Source: Melanocharis versteri | Lineage: Eukaryota; Chordata; Aves; Passeriformes; Melanocharitidae | Direction of reading: 5' to 3' | DNA: 64,000 bases | Assembly (NCBI GenBank): GCA_013397845.1 | Contig: VZTG01009171.1 | Coordinates: 62,001 to 126,000 of the forward strand | Shown here: positions 1-11,800 of the stretch, one piece after another | How positions within the stretch are numbered: position 1 is the first letter of the stretch | Layout: each line of letters begins with the position of its first letter | Program-made: the position numbers and the translations under genes | Notes under the pieces: generated by a model | Told to the model about the DNA's origin: nothing | Seen by the model: the letters and a program-made list of their open reading frames with translations, nothing else | Databases searched by the model: none

Positions 1-3000
1 TTGTTGGTAATACTGTATATGGCATTAGCTTTTTTGATATTTAAACAGCCTCATACACCTTCTCAGACTTAAAGAAACATAACCAATAAACTTGTTTTTT
101 GCCTTAAGTTTTGAAAAAAAATCTTTTTATAAATTTAGGATAAATGCAAAGATTACTTTAAAATTTAAATGAAATCCACAGTTTATGAAATCTAGGCTTG
201 CAGTCTTTGCAGTGGAAATGTGGCAACACTGGGAAATTGATGTTTAAGGGTCAGCTATCACTGAAGCTGATGGAAATGCAAAAAGGAATTTGTTAAAACT
301 ATTTGTATCAATTAAAAAAAATTGATACTGTGGTCTTTACTCAGTGGAGTGAATGGAAAAATTACCTTTGTGGTTTTCTAAATAGACAGTTAGCAAAGGC
401 TGGACTTCAGAGTAATGTTTTTTCTGCTTACCTAAAGCATAAATTCATGTTCTCCTTAAGCTTTTTGCTATTGGCTGGTAATAAAACTATTTGGATAACT
501 TAACCACAGAAATATTGGGTTCTCCCACAAGACGAGGGGGCTTCACAGGTTAAAGCAATTTCCTGTTGCATATAGCAAGAATCTTCAGTGTTTTGGGTAG
601 GGCGTTTTAGTGACTTAGAAGTGCTGATTCTTTATTTTCCTCTTTAATTATAGCCTCACAGTTTCTTGTAAGTTAAAGATTATTTTCTTCTGGTTATGCT
701 TTCATTATGTGATTTGCTGTCTTAGATACATATCATCCATTGCCTTAGGGATAGTGCCAAAACTGATTTTTTAAATACAGATTTTAAAAGGAATAAGCTT
801 CTAACTGTAAATAAGTTGATGGTTGTCTTAAATGTATGTTGTCATCTAGAAAACACGAACGTACCAAACCTGGAGATACAATTTTCTATAATTGTTAAAA
901 TATTTCAGGCAGCTACAGTACACCGTAAGTTCTTTTGAGAAGTATATATGTCTTGGAGCCTGTGGCTATTTTTCTATATTCTCTTAGCATTTATGTTCTT
1001 AGAAATGTTCAAAATATTGAAGTCATTGTTCTGCTGTTTAATTTTTGATTGTGTATGTGTTTAAGTTAGGCTTCTGCTTGAGTAAAACTTACCTGCACTC
1101 CTCATTCTTCAGTGCTTTCTTTGTTAGGTACAGAATTGCTAAATGCATTTTAAATGAAAGATTAGAAAGGAGATAACTTAGTGCTGGAGGTTGTTAAATA
1201 AGTTGATACATTATGAGCTCTTTCAGCAGTTATGGTAAGCAATCTGTATATCCTGGGCTGCTTTTAATTATGCTTTACGGTTCTGGATATGATTTTAAAT
1301 CTCACTGAACTACTTTGTGGAATTGTATTTACACCTACGTTCAAGCTGGTTTTTGTACTTAATGTAAAACAAAAATTGGGATTAATCAAATTAAATAAAT
1401 CTAAATTTTGTGCCTTGCTTGAAAGAAATGTTTTTCATTAAATGTGCTGATGGAAATCTTTTTGCATCCATTCTGTGGCGGTAACTAGGTAGTAAAAACA
1501 AGAAGATAGGAAGTCAAGAGTAAATGTAAAGTATTTCTGCTGGAAGCATTAATTTTTTTTATTAATTAATACTTTTCCTAACATCTTTGGTTGGAGAATT
1601 TTTGGAATTTTGTAACTAGTGGTTTATGAAGTATTCGTATCTTAACACAGAACAAAATTGTAAACTAATTTGGTTTGTTAGTCCACAGATAATCTTGTTT
1701 TTTTTCTGACCTGATGGATGGCCAGCAGAGATGTTTCCTTGTAGAGGTGCTGCACTGGTTGATCAGTCTTTGTCCAGAGATAAAGTTGTTGGCCTAGCCC
1801 ACCTCTCTAGAAAAAGCTACAAGAGGATTTGCATGCAGTTCTGGTGGGAGCCACACACTTAGTTTTCAGTGCAGCTGTAATAAGGCTCACATCTCTGTTC
1901 CATCAGGAGCCTGCTTCTCTGTCAGAGCCCTGCAGAACACGGAGGAAATGCTGCAAGTGCACCACTGTCGGAGAGGGACAGTCTTGGCCCTCGGCAGCCT
2001 GAGCTCCATTCTCTTCCAGTTCCCTGTTCCTCTCATTTCTTCATGCAGAGTGTACACACAAACTGCTTTCTCTAGTATTACACAGGGAAGTTCCCTCTAT
2101 TACCTAAGAAATTCCTTCAGGCTATTGTAAATGTAGTATATGCAAAAAACCTGACCTTTGTGGAGACTTCTTCAGGCCCCGTGGTCTTGTGTAGGTGTCT
2201 GTGGTTGAAATTTCTCAGTAAAATGCAGCTGTCATTAAACACGTAGTTATTTTTAAGAGGCTTAACACTGTGGAAGGGTGGTTTGGAAAATTTGCTATTT
2301 GGCTTCATTATGCCACCTATGGAATCTGGAGGTAATTTGATGTTAAACGTGGTAACCTCTCATTAACTAAAACAAGGTCCAAGATCACAGCATGGGAACA
2401 ATGTAGATTTGATAGATTGCTGTTTCTGCTTCCATGTAGGCAATTAGCAGCTTCATGATTTAAAATCTACATAAAACCTTAGGGAGCAAAAGAGACCCAT
2501 CTGCAGCATGCTGATCAGCATGGTGGCTGGTATGCATTCAGAATTGGGGAGAATTAAAGGATAATTGTCTGTTTCAAATCAAGCAAAAAGGAAGCCCTGC
2601 TAGGATGCTGGGTATCCTACTGTGTGGATGTGTCTTGAAGTTGTTATACTTCATATTAATAACTAAGATGCTGTGGGTCAAAGAGTAACGTCAGGGTTGT
2701 AAGCTTCAAAGCCTTGACTATATTTCATTTTAAAAAAAGTGTAGAAGGTGCAACAAGAGTCTTCAAGCACCTCATCCTTGAATAATTCATAGCCTGTGGA
2801 AGTGCACTCATGGGCCATGAATGTGGAAGGAGGGACTGGTAAAAGAGGAACTTAATCAGTCATGGACTATAAGCAGTGCTTGTAGTTTTTGCAAAAGTGT
2901 CGAGTTTTTGGACTCTGATGAACAGTAATATTGAAATTTCAGTTGCATAGGTGCAAGAAAACCATTTTATGGTTTTGTCCCTCGAGTTCTTGCAAAGAAG

Positions 3001-5452
3001 CTGGCTTGACATAGAGGGAACTAGGACCAGAGTTTTACTCAGTCATATTTCCAAGTCATGAAAATATGCTGTACTTAAAAATGGCTGAGTTAAAATGCAT
3101 TTATCAAGCTTTTTGTCCTTAGTGTATTTAGAAGCAGTGCTTTTCAAAGTTGGTCATGATTCCAGACAAGGTGGCTGGTTTGCTCTGCTTGTGTTTTCTT
3201 TTTTGTGGTAATGAGGAGATTTTGACTGTTACCTGACACAACAGAGATCAGGATTACTGAGCAGTTTATTGTAGGAGTAATTTACTTGATCTGAGGCAAA
3301 GTTAGTCTTATTTTTAGAAGTGCAGTCAATAGGTTGAGATCTGTATGGGGTCGTGTAATGCTATACCATTTTTGGTCATACTCCGTTCTGGGTATTAGGA
3401 CAGGAAAAATTGAGCCCACAGTGTAGAAATAGACTTCTGTAGTAGAACTGTATTTCTCTAGTGCTATGTCTCAATTCTGAAAGGAATTTCAGAGCATCTG
3501 TTACAAAAGAAAGATTTATGCATGCAGGGATGTACTGATCAGAATGTGCTATCTGAAATTTGACTCTTTTTAATTGCAGTGGAACAAAAGGCATTTAAGA
3601 GCAAGTATGTTGTCACTGGAAGTCACTGCAGCTTCACAGGACTAGCTGTTCCCAGCTGCCTTAGTCTCCCTCCTTTTCTGTCCTCCCACTAAGAGAAGTT
3701 TGGGGAGAGGTGGTGTCACTGTGCTTTCCCTCACAGGTTGTGCTATTTGTGTCGACATCTGAGGAGTGGGTACCTTGAATCCTGCAGAATATGCTGATCT
3801 GTACTTTCCTTTGCAGATAAAGAATATGCAGATGCCTGATGTAAGATTATTATTAATATAGTAATGTAAGAATATGCAGATTGATTAGAAAATAAGTGTA
3901 CCTTAAACTGCATGTGGTTGTATTGAAAGGCATGAAGAAAAGTCTAGGAAGCCAGGAGCCTGAGCAGGTGAAGCTTTTTAGTTCTCTAGTTTACAGATCC
4001 GCAGTCTGATCAGAAGTCCTTACAAGATGACACCAAGCACATCTCAAATACTTCTTACAAACGAGTGTCCTCCTGTCTACAAAATCAGAATGCACTGTGA
4101 GACAGTACAGTACAAGTGACTGTGGGAAACACATTGCAAATAGAAATGTACTTCTAAAAGGTTTTCTCCATTTGTCAAAATAAAGTAACAGTTTTCTAGA
4201 CTAAATCAAATGAATAAACCATCAATTTTGTACATAGATTCATAATAATTTGTCTCAGGAACTATAACATGTTCCTGTGAAAAAAATATGGTGAGGTACA
4301 GTCATAAATTTTCACTCTTCCTCTGTTCCAGTGTCATGATTCTCTTGAAATGTGATTAAAAAAACCCCAACCCACAAAATCGATTCTAAAAACCCTATGA
4401 AACTGTCATCCTTAGGATGTTAAATAGTTTTGATTAAAAAATGCTAATACTTGTCCTGTAAGTCAGGATTTTTTTTTAATAGATTAAAACAAAGATTAAG
4501 CTATTCCTGTTTTGATTCTATAAGTCACAAACGTATAATACTTTGTCTAACTTCCATCAAGAGCTTTGTTGTTAAAACACAGATTTTTTTTGTGAGTATA
4601 CTGTTAACTTTGATTTGGTGTGAATTGCCAAAACTTATATTTCTAGTCCTATTAATGAGAATTAAAGGTGAGTTTATTAAAAAAAAAAAATCTGTAGTTA
4701 TCAACTGCACAATTTAGAATGTAAAACTGAACACAACAACCAGAAAAAAAAATTACATTGTGATTTTTTTGTTGTAAACATTAGAATATGTTGAAGATGT
4801 GAATTTGGCCTGTAGTTCTGTAAGTCAACAAGGATGCTTCATTACATCCAGTTTCTAATTATGGCCTTTCTACTATTTTTGGCGTTTAATAAAAATATGA
4901 TTTTAATCCTTCATAATTCTAGACAGGTTATTGAAAAAAAATGGAATTTGTTTGGGACTGCACATGGAGAGGAGTACATTTGATCAAATTCTGAAGTTGT
5001 TGCATACAGATTCTGCCAGTATCTTTCATAGCCAAGTTATGTTGGTGTGGCTTAAATGTCGTTAGTTTGCCTTGTTTTTCTACCTATTAACTTAATTATT
5101 TTTAAAGTTCTCAGTCTTTGGCCCTCTGACTCTATTTAAGGAGTGGAAGAAAGTTATAAATTTTATCATCTACTGAGACAAAAAAACATTTTCAAGATGT
5201 TTGTAGTCAGTCAGGCATATGAGATTAATGTTCTGGGACTGCATTAAAGAAAATATTCAGTGATGGTCTTCACAGCTGTGTCCAACATTTGAAGAAAGCA
5301 GTTTTGAAAGAGTGTTGTGGCATAAAGTTGTTTTTTGGTATGTTCTTGCCTGCTCTTGTCTGGAGCTCTAATCGTGAGACAGTAACAGTGAGGTATTTGC
5401 AGTTGCTCAGCTACTCATCCCTTTCCCAGGTGAGGCTGTGGATGTCTGTGTG
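1..5452. other. AT-rich unique sequence, no gene recognised
   Basis: This stretch is AT-rich, with many short poly-A and poly-T runs and stops in all frames. Its open frames are under 100 codons and resemble no protein family I know. AATAAA-like hexamers occur often, as expected in AT-rich DNA, and do not by themselves mark a transcript end. It could be intron, 3' untranslated sequence or intergenic DNA; the sequence alone does not decide. The only structured item I picked out is the possible microexon at 3817-3840, listed separately. Confidence 0.6.
3817..3840 (+). other. possible 24-nt microexon (speculative)
   Basis: A pyrimidine-rich stretch ending TTTCCTTTGCAG (AG at 3815-3816) is followed by 24 nt and then by GTAAGA at 3841, close to an ideal splice donor. 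The 24 nt are divisible by three and open in one frame, reading IKNMQMPD, so inclusion would keep a reading frame. The 14-base string AAGAATATGCAGAT within it recurs 49 bp downstream at 3868-3881. I recognise no host gene and no matching exon. Chance pairs of splice-like sites are common in 64 kb, so this remains a guess. Confidence 0.15.
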
Positions 5453-5899
5453 TTAAAGGCCCAAGCAGCCTGATCTTTCATATATTGAGGGACAGGGTTG
5501 TGAGCTACTCAGCAAAAAGAACTGGGCAGGAGGCACCCTGATCCTCGCAGCGGGGAGAGAGGGAGCGCTCTCCAGCAGGGTGAAGAGAGGTGCCGGAGGA
5601 GGGGCACAGCTGCACTTCTGATGTCTATTGAGCTTTATTTGAATGCTATCAGGGTTTAGTACAATTTTACAAGTAGAGATGGTGTATTTGGGTGCTGCTA
5701 CGAAACAGTTGTTGCTGTGTTGTACACTTAATCTTGGATCATGTTGTCCTATCCATATTCTTAGTCCTTCAAGATCTTTCTTCCTCTTGTTAAAGGCTGT
5801 GCCAGACAGAAATGCTAGTAGAGCTGCAGAGTAATAGTTTGATAGTCTTGAATGAGTTTTGTCTTCACCACCAGAAATTTTAGTGTTGCAGCATTTCAA
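5453..5899 (-). other. minus-strand block with poly(A) signal and GC-rich tail; possible old LTR
   Basis: On the minus strand this block has one 148-codon open frame from 5899 to 5453. The frame contains an AATAAA signal at about 5632-5637, preceded by moderately AT-rich sequence. The following ~110 bp are GC- and C-rich and contain CTGCTGGAGAGCGCTC and AGGGTGCCTCCTGCCCAG. An AT-rich part, a poly(A) signal and then a GC-rich tail resemble the U3-R-U5 order of a retroviral LTR. I found no convincing TG...CA ends and no target-site duplication. Alternatives are the 3' end of a minus-strand transcript or chance. The peptide resembles nothing I know. Confidence 0.25.
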
Positions 5900-8800
5900 A
5901 GATGATCTGAAAGATAAATCGTGAGGTTAAATTAGTTTTTTAGTGTTTTAAATATTAAAGTGCAGAGACAGGAGCAAGCTATTTTATATCACTTCTTTTT
6001 TTCTGCAGTAAATCTGTGAAATTAAGATGAATAGAGAACTCCAAGTGCTCGGAGTCGTCCCAAGACCAGTGTTGAAATACAATGCTTCCTTAGGCTGTAA
6101 GAGAAGCAGAATGAGGCATTTTTGTCTCCTGTGGAATTACAGCAAAGAACTGATAGCACTTCCTGATAGCTCTGGTGTTTTTAATCCAGTGCACCGACAG
6201 TTGACATCCTTGGCAAAGGGGAAAAAAATACTGGAATGGTATCCATGAGGTAGGGACCCTAAACTAGCAGAGTGTCCTTTAGGTGTTCAGGTCATTTGAG
6301 GCCAAACTGTGATGGCTGCTGCAGGTGGGTTGTTTACACAAACTGACTTTCAGAGAAAGCTTTGAAAGGAGTTACCTGTTCCATCACTTTCAAAAGGACT
6401 GCAGAAATGAGAGTTCTGCTAGAAATGCATAATTTGCTTCACTTTAATGTTCAGCATTTCAAGTGAGTTGAAAGAGTTTTTCAAGTGATTGCCTGTCAGC
6501 TGGCATGGGGTAATATGTTTTCTGAGCCTTTGGCAAATGCGATGTAGTTCACATTATTTAAAACAACAAAACTTGTACTTCTGAGAAGTAAGGAAGGCAT
6601 GATCACTAAGGAAATAATTTGCAAAATTAAAATTGCATATTAGATAACTAAGACTTGCATTCTTCCAATAACACACACATCATCGTGTTATGCCAGCAGT
6701 TCAGGAACTCAATTTTTGAAATAGATCTATGCCTGGTAGCATTTCTCATTGCCATACTTTCTATGGAAGTGAGGGGATGATGACACTAATAGTATTTTCT
6801 GTAGTCCAGTTGCAAGGATGTTCAGCTGGCAATTGGGATGCTTAGTCTCAAATGCAGTCTGATTTTTGGCTTACATTTGGCCTGCTGAAATCTGAGAAAA
6901 TCTTCCTGACACCGTGGGCAAGTAAATACTCTGAAATTGTTATTTTTACCTTGTCATGTTGATTTGATTTCATTTATATGATACTGACCTGTCTCCTGCA
7001 TGGACTAGAATCTGTGTCACAGTTACCAATCCTAATCATTCATTCCTTTGCAACAGATGTCTGTATCTTCTCTTCAGTAAAATAAGTTCAATGGAAGGTC
7101 TCAGAGTGAGACCCTTACTCGGCTCCTTGCTCTGAATGGAGGCTGAACTCTCTTGGTATCCTAAAGGAGGACCTGAGCCAGTGGTGCTCTGTTGTGTGAG
7201 AATATTGCTGTCCCTCCTCTTCACCTTTGGATGATAACAAAATCATCCTTTCGGACTTTTTTTTCCCCCACAGATACTATCCTATTTATAATAGTTCACA
7301 ATGTCTAATTCAATTTGAAAGTAATCAATTTTTGGACTACCAGCTCACTTAAGACTGACTTGGTCATCCTTTAGCTGTTTCTCTTTTGAGCTGGATAGAT
7401 TTGGCCTGAGGAGACTTTCTGTACAATGCATTTTTAGTCCACTCATTCTTGAAGTTTTTTCTTGCATCAGTTTCCATTTCTCCTTGAGTGTCTTGAATTG
7501 TGAAGTTATTTATAAAATAAGGAAAGGGGTTTAAAACTGGAAAGCTTTTTTATTTTAATTTCCTTTTGGTAGGATGGATGGGGATGGAATACAAAATAAG
7601 TGTTTTACTAAAAAATACCAGTTTGAATCATCTCAACAAGCTTCAAAATTTTCCATTCCTAAAGATTAGACATTACTTGAGAGGTTTGTAGATTACTAAA
7701 CAATTTAATACACTTTTTTACAAAAAAAAAAAAAATCTGACTGAAAAGAAAACTCTTAAAATACTAGGACCCCTTTTTGCCTCTGTCCTATTTCTTGTCA
7801 GACAAGAATAGTTAATTGATGACTTCATTAACTCATGATGCCATTAGACCGGGGAAGACAGACAAAAATCAGAATACTGTGTTCATTCTGGAAGAATTCA
7901 CGTAGCACACTGAGGAAAGGCTGAATGATGAAACAGAACTGCAGGAGTTTAACTGGATAATGGAACACTTAAATTCTTGAATGAAGGCATGCAGCTTCCT
8001 TGCGAGGTCTTTGTCCCTTGCCTGAATTGACTTTAACTAAAGGCTGCTGTGAAAGCCTTTCTTCACCTCATTGTGAACCACTATTCTGCTTTAGAGCCAT
8101 TAATCTTCGCTGTGTTCAAAAAGAGATTCTTAGGAAGTCAATTTTCCAATGGCCCAGGAGGTATAAGCTGAACTTCTTAAGCAGATCTTTCTTATGACCT
8201 TTATCCTGGAAGGCAAAATAGTACAGTTAATGTGTCTACACAGGCTTCCGTGCTTTAAACACAGCAAAGTGATGTTTATAGTATTTCATTATACCAAAAG
8301 AAGGTACTTTGTTAGCCGTTGTATCAGCACACCTCTTCACTTGTATTCTATGTTACATGCCCAGTGCTGCTGAATTCTTTGAAAGAGAAATGACATGAGA
8401 CATATGGTGAGAAGGTACAATCATTTATCCTCCTATATCGATTAATTTTTAATATCTGATTTGTTTTTTTATTGCTGTCAAACAATCTGGAGATCATGTT
8501 GCAGAGAATGATAATCATGAAACTGCATCATCAAAATGTGTTTTGTGTCACAAGGATGAGTGTGCTTCTGATGTCAAAGACTGTAGATAACGGAGGAGCT
8601 AGAACTAAGTGACAGAGCTCAGTAGGTCTGTGGGGTATTTGAATAGCTTTGTTGGATGGGTCTTCGCTTTAGATCTGAGCTGCCTGCTGCTCCCTGGGGG
8701 CTCTTCAGCTCAAGAGGCAGGTGGGTAGTTTTGTGGCCTTGGTAGTTTGTAATGCTTTAAAAAAATTTTGTACTGTCTTTGTTGGAAAGTTTTCTGCCAT

Positions 8801-11800
8801 CACTATCCCTCTTCTAGAGCTATAATCTTATGCAATACATGGAAAATGCCTCAAATAACTATGCTAAGCTTTCTCGTTGTCTTGCTATGGTTTAAATATT
8901 TCATGGGTCTAATTTAGAGGTCTTTTTTCCTTCTATGGTTTCTTTTTATTTTTTTCTGTTGTTGCCCTCTTTTCTGTGTTCCATAGTACTGCAGCTGTGC
9001 TAAAGATACTGATTAAAAAAACCCACAAGTACTTATAGTCTTGCTGATACATCAATTATTATGGACCACAATAATTGTTTCCTCTGCAGTTTAGAAATGT
9101 CATGTGTGTTTTCTTTTTCTGTTTTAGTACTGCACTTGAAGCCTTGAGTGCTTTTTAAAATTACTCTTTAGTGCTTTCCAAAATTACTTTCTAGTTCAGG
9201 CTGCCTGAAATCTTTCTGTAGCTTAACTTGGGCCATTAGCTCACAAAAGACACTTTGGTAAAACCTGAGTTCCATGAAGCTGTGACCAGTGTACCTTTCT
9301 ATTTACAGGGCTTTTTTTCCCACTCTCTTGTTATTTATCTACAGTTACAATAAATGCACTTGCCAAGTGATGAATTGATTTTGGAGGATTTTTATTAGGG
9401 AGGTAACTGAAAATGCAGTGAGTGGATTTTGGGGAAAAGGAAGCAGCTGGGGATGCCAGTGGCTGTGGGATTTGTTATAGCTGAAAAATAAGATTTTAAC
9501 ATCTGTCTTGTGAATGCTATATTTAGTGTTCTGGAGAGGAAGCAGAGGGAAAGAGGCTGTCAGATCTGCACACCATGGAAGGATAAAGAATAAGCCCTTT
9601 TTAAAGCAATGTTCTCTTCTGTAACAGTTTCCATATGATGATTACATGACATTATACGCAGCCTTTGCCTGTCCTCCATGCACCTCCTGAGCTACATGTC
9701 TTAGGTATGATCGAAGAAGGTTTTGGCATCTGTTTCTGAGCACTTGCTGTGTTGTGTTCTTAAATGCTTAATGCCCCACTATAAACTGTAATCATGTGTC
9801 TTTACTGGGGTTGGTACTTTTAAAAGTGGTGTTTTCAGTCACTCTTACCCTGCAGATGGAACAAAAACTCCTGGATGGCTGCTGTTTTAATGGTGGGAGA
9901 CACAGCTGGTCAGTCTGACCCAAGGCAGTGGAGTGCCAAGTGTGAAACTATGCTAAATCAGGGATGAAGCAGTGATGGTACAAGATGAGTTAGAGGACTG
10001 CCAAAACCAGACTTCCTAGATCTTTCCCATTTAAAGTGAACAAACTCATCCTGAATTGGAAGTTGCCTCATTTCCTACACAAATACATCCTCTGACCACG
10101 AATGCAAAACCCTTTTTGCTTTGTTTCCATAAATTATCATTTGAGGTGAATTATCTGGAATAGGATTTAATGAGACTAAGACATGGGTGGTATTCAGTTC
10201 CCCACAGTTATTCGGGGCATGTAAGAAGTCATTCCACAAAGTGAATCACAGCTGAAGCAGTCTGCAGCATGTGCAAGGGACATCATGATTTACCAGTCAG
10301 ACAGGGTTTCACTGCAGTCAATGAGCTTGAGATGTTAGCCTGGTCTGGAGAGGGATACAAATCCTCTTTAGGAAAAAAACTCACAAACATCAGAATACAT
10401 CACATTTTGTCCCTCAAAACTGGCATCAGAGGTCAGGAATTTCTCTCAAAACACAAACAAAAGGTACTGTAACTAGAATACAACACTAAAACATACCTGA
10501 CAGTGCTGCCCATTGCTTTGCTGCCAACATAAACGGGAGTTTTGTGTTCAACATTGTCTGTCCCACGCAGCTGAATGCAACTTCCACTAAGGCGAGAGGA
10601 TGACCAGCTAATCTAGTGCTGACTTACCTGGGATGACCACAAGGCCCCATGCTGGCCAGTAAGTCACCTTTTAACATGGCAGGACTTCTAATGGATGTTG
10701 GCTGATGCACAATGGTTTAGTAGCAGAACTTTTTAGCATGATATTTAGTATTCAGTGAGCATTTAAGATGGTCTCTGTTTAGTCTGATGCAATTAGATCC
10801 AAATGCTGTCATAATAACATTGTGTAATACTAGCAACAAGATGGTTCTTCTGTGTATTTTAAAGCCCCCTTTTATTCTGAGGTCAGTTGTTTTTTTATTT
10901 ATTATGTATGAGTGTATAAGCAATGCCATATGCAGTACAGGTGAGAAGGGTTCTTCTACATATAAACCAGTCCCTTTTATGCTGTAATGTACTATCATGT
11001 GTTAAAGTTATTTTCTGTGAGAACAAACTGGAACTTCTTTTCCACTGATGGAAATGGCATGAGGTATTACTCTATTACTGAAAACAGAGACCAAAACTGA
11101 CTTCTGTAGACTCTCTGAAAGACCATTTCCTGGCATACCTCACTCATTATAATAAATTTCTTGCTTGAAGTTTCACGTCAAGTCTGTGTTAGAGCAACTG
11201 AATATGAGATAATCATATTCAGCCTTACTCTTTAGGTATCTCTAAAACTGGACTATTAACCTTCAGCCATTTCTGAGATCTGGTTCTCTGAGCTGCAGTG
11301 GTGTAGTACAGACCATTTGTTTAGTATTTAATTATCCTCATGTCCTGGAAAGGTACTGAGTCTTTCTTTAAAGGCATAGGTTAGAAAACCAGTCTAAACT
11401 TTCCAAAGAGTCAGAGTAAAATACTACTAGATCTATAACCTTATTCTTGGAAAATGTGTGCTTATGTCATTTTAGAAAACATGTTTATCTGAACCTTATC
11501 TTAAATTAGTCAGTTTTATCATATTTTCTCTCTGATAAAAAATAGCTGACTTCAGAGTGGTATTAACTTCTGCACAGCAAATAGATTTCATAGCTTCTCT
11601 GCAGATGTAGTGTTCTCAAATCCAGGTGCAAGGTAGTAAATGTTATGTACTAATGCTTTACAATATAATCTGTCAGCAATCCTGTTAAAGGAAAATTGAA
11701 CATCTTTTCAAGGATTCATAAAAGCTGGTACTAAAACCAGCCGGTAGCTGAAACTGAAATTGCCAGACCTGATCCAGCGTGACGTGCTTTTTATATCCAT

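Noticed and set aside
4451..4717. 88-codon plus-strand frame
   Set aside because: It runs through poly-T and poly-A tracts, gives a low-complexity peptide and has no supporting signals.
6027..6248. 73-codon plus-strand frame after a TTTTTTCTGCAG acceptor-like site and followed by GTAGG
   Set aside because: The frame ends in its own stop right at the supposed donor, the peptide matches nothing known and no partner exon was found.
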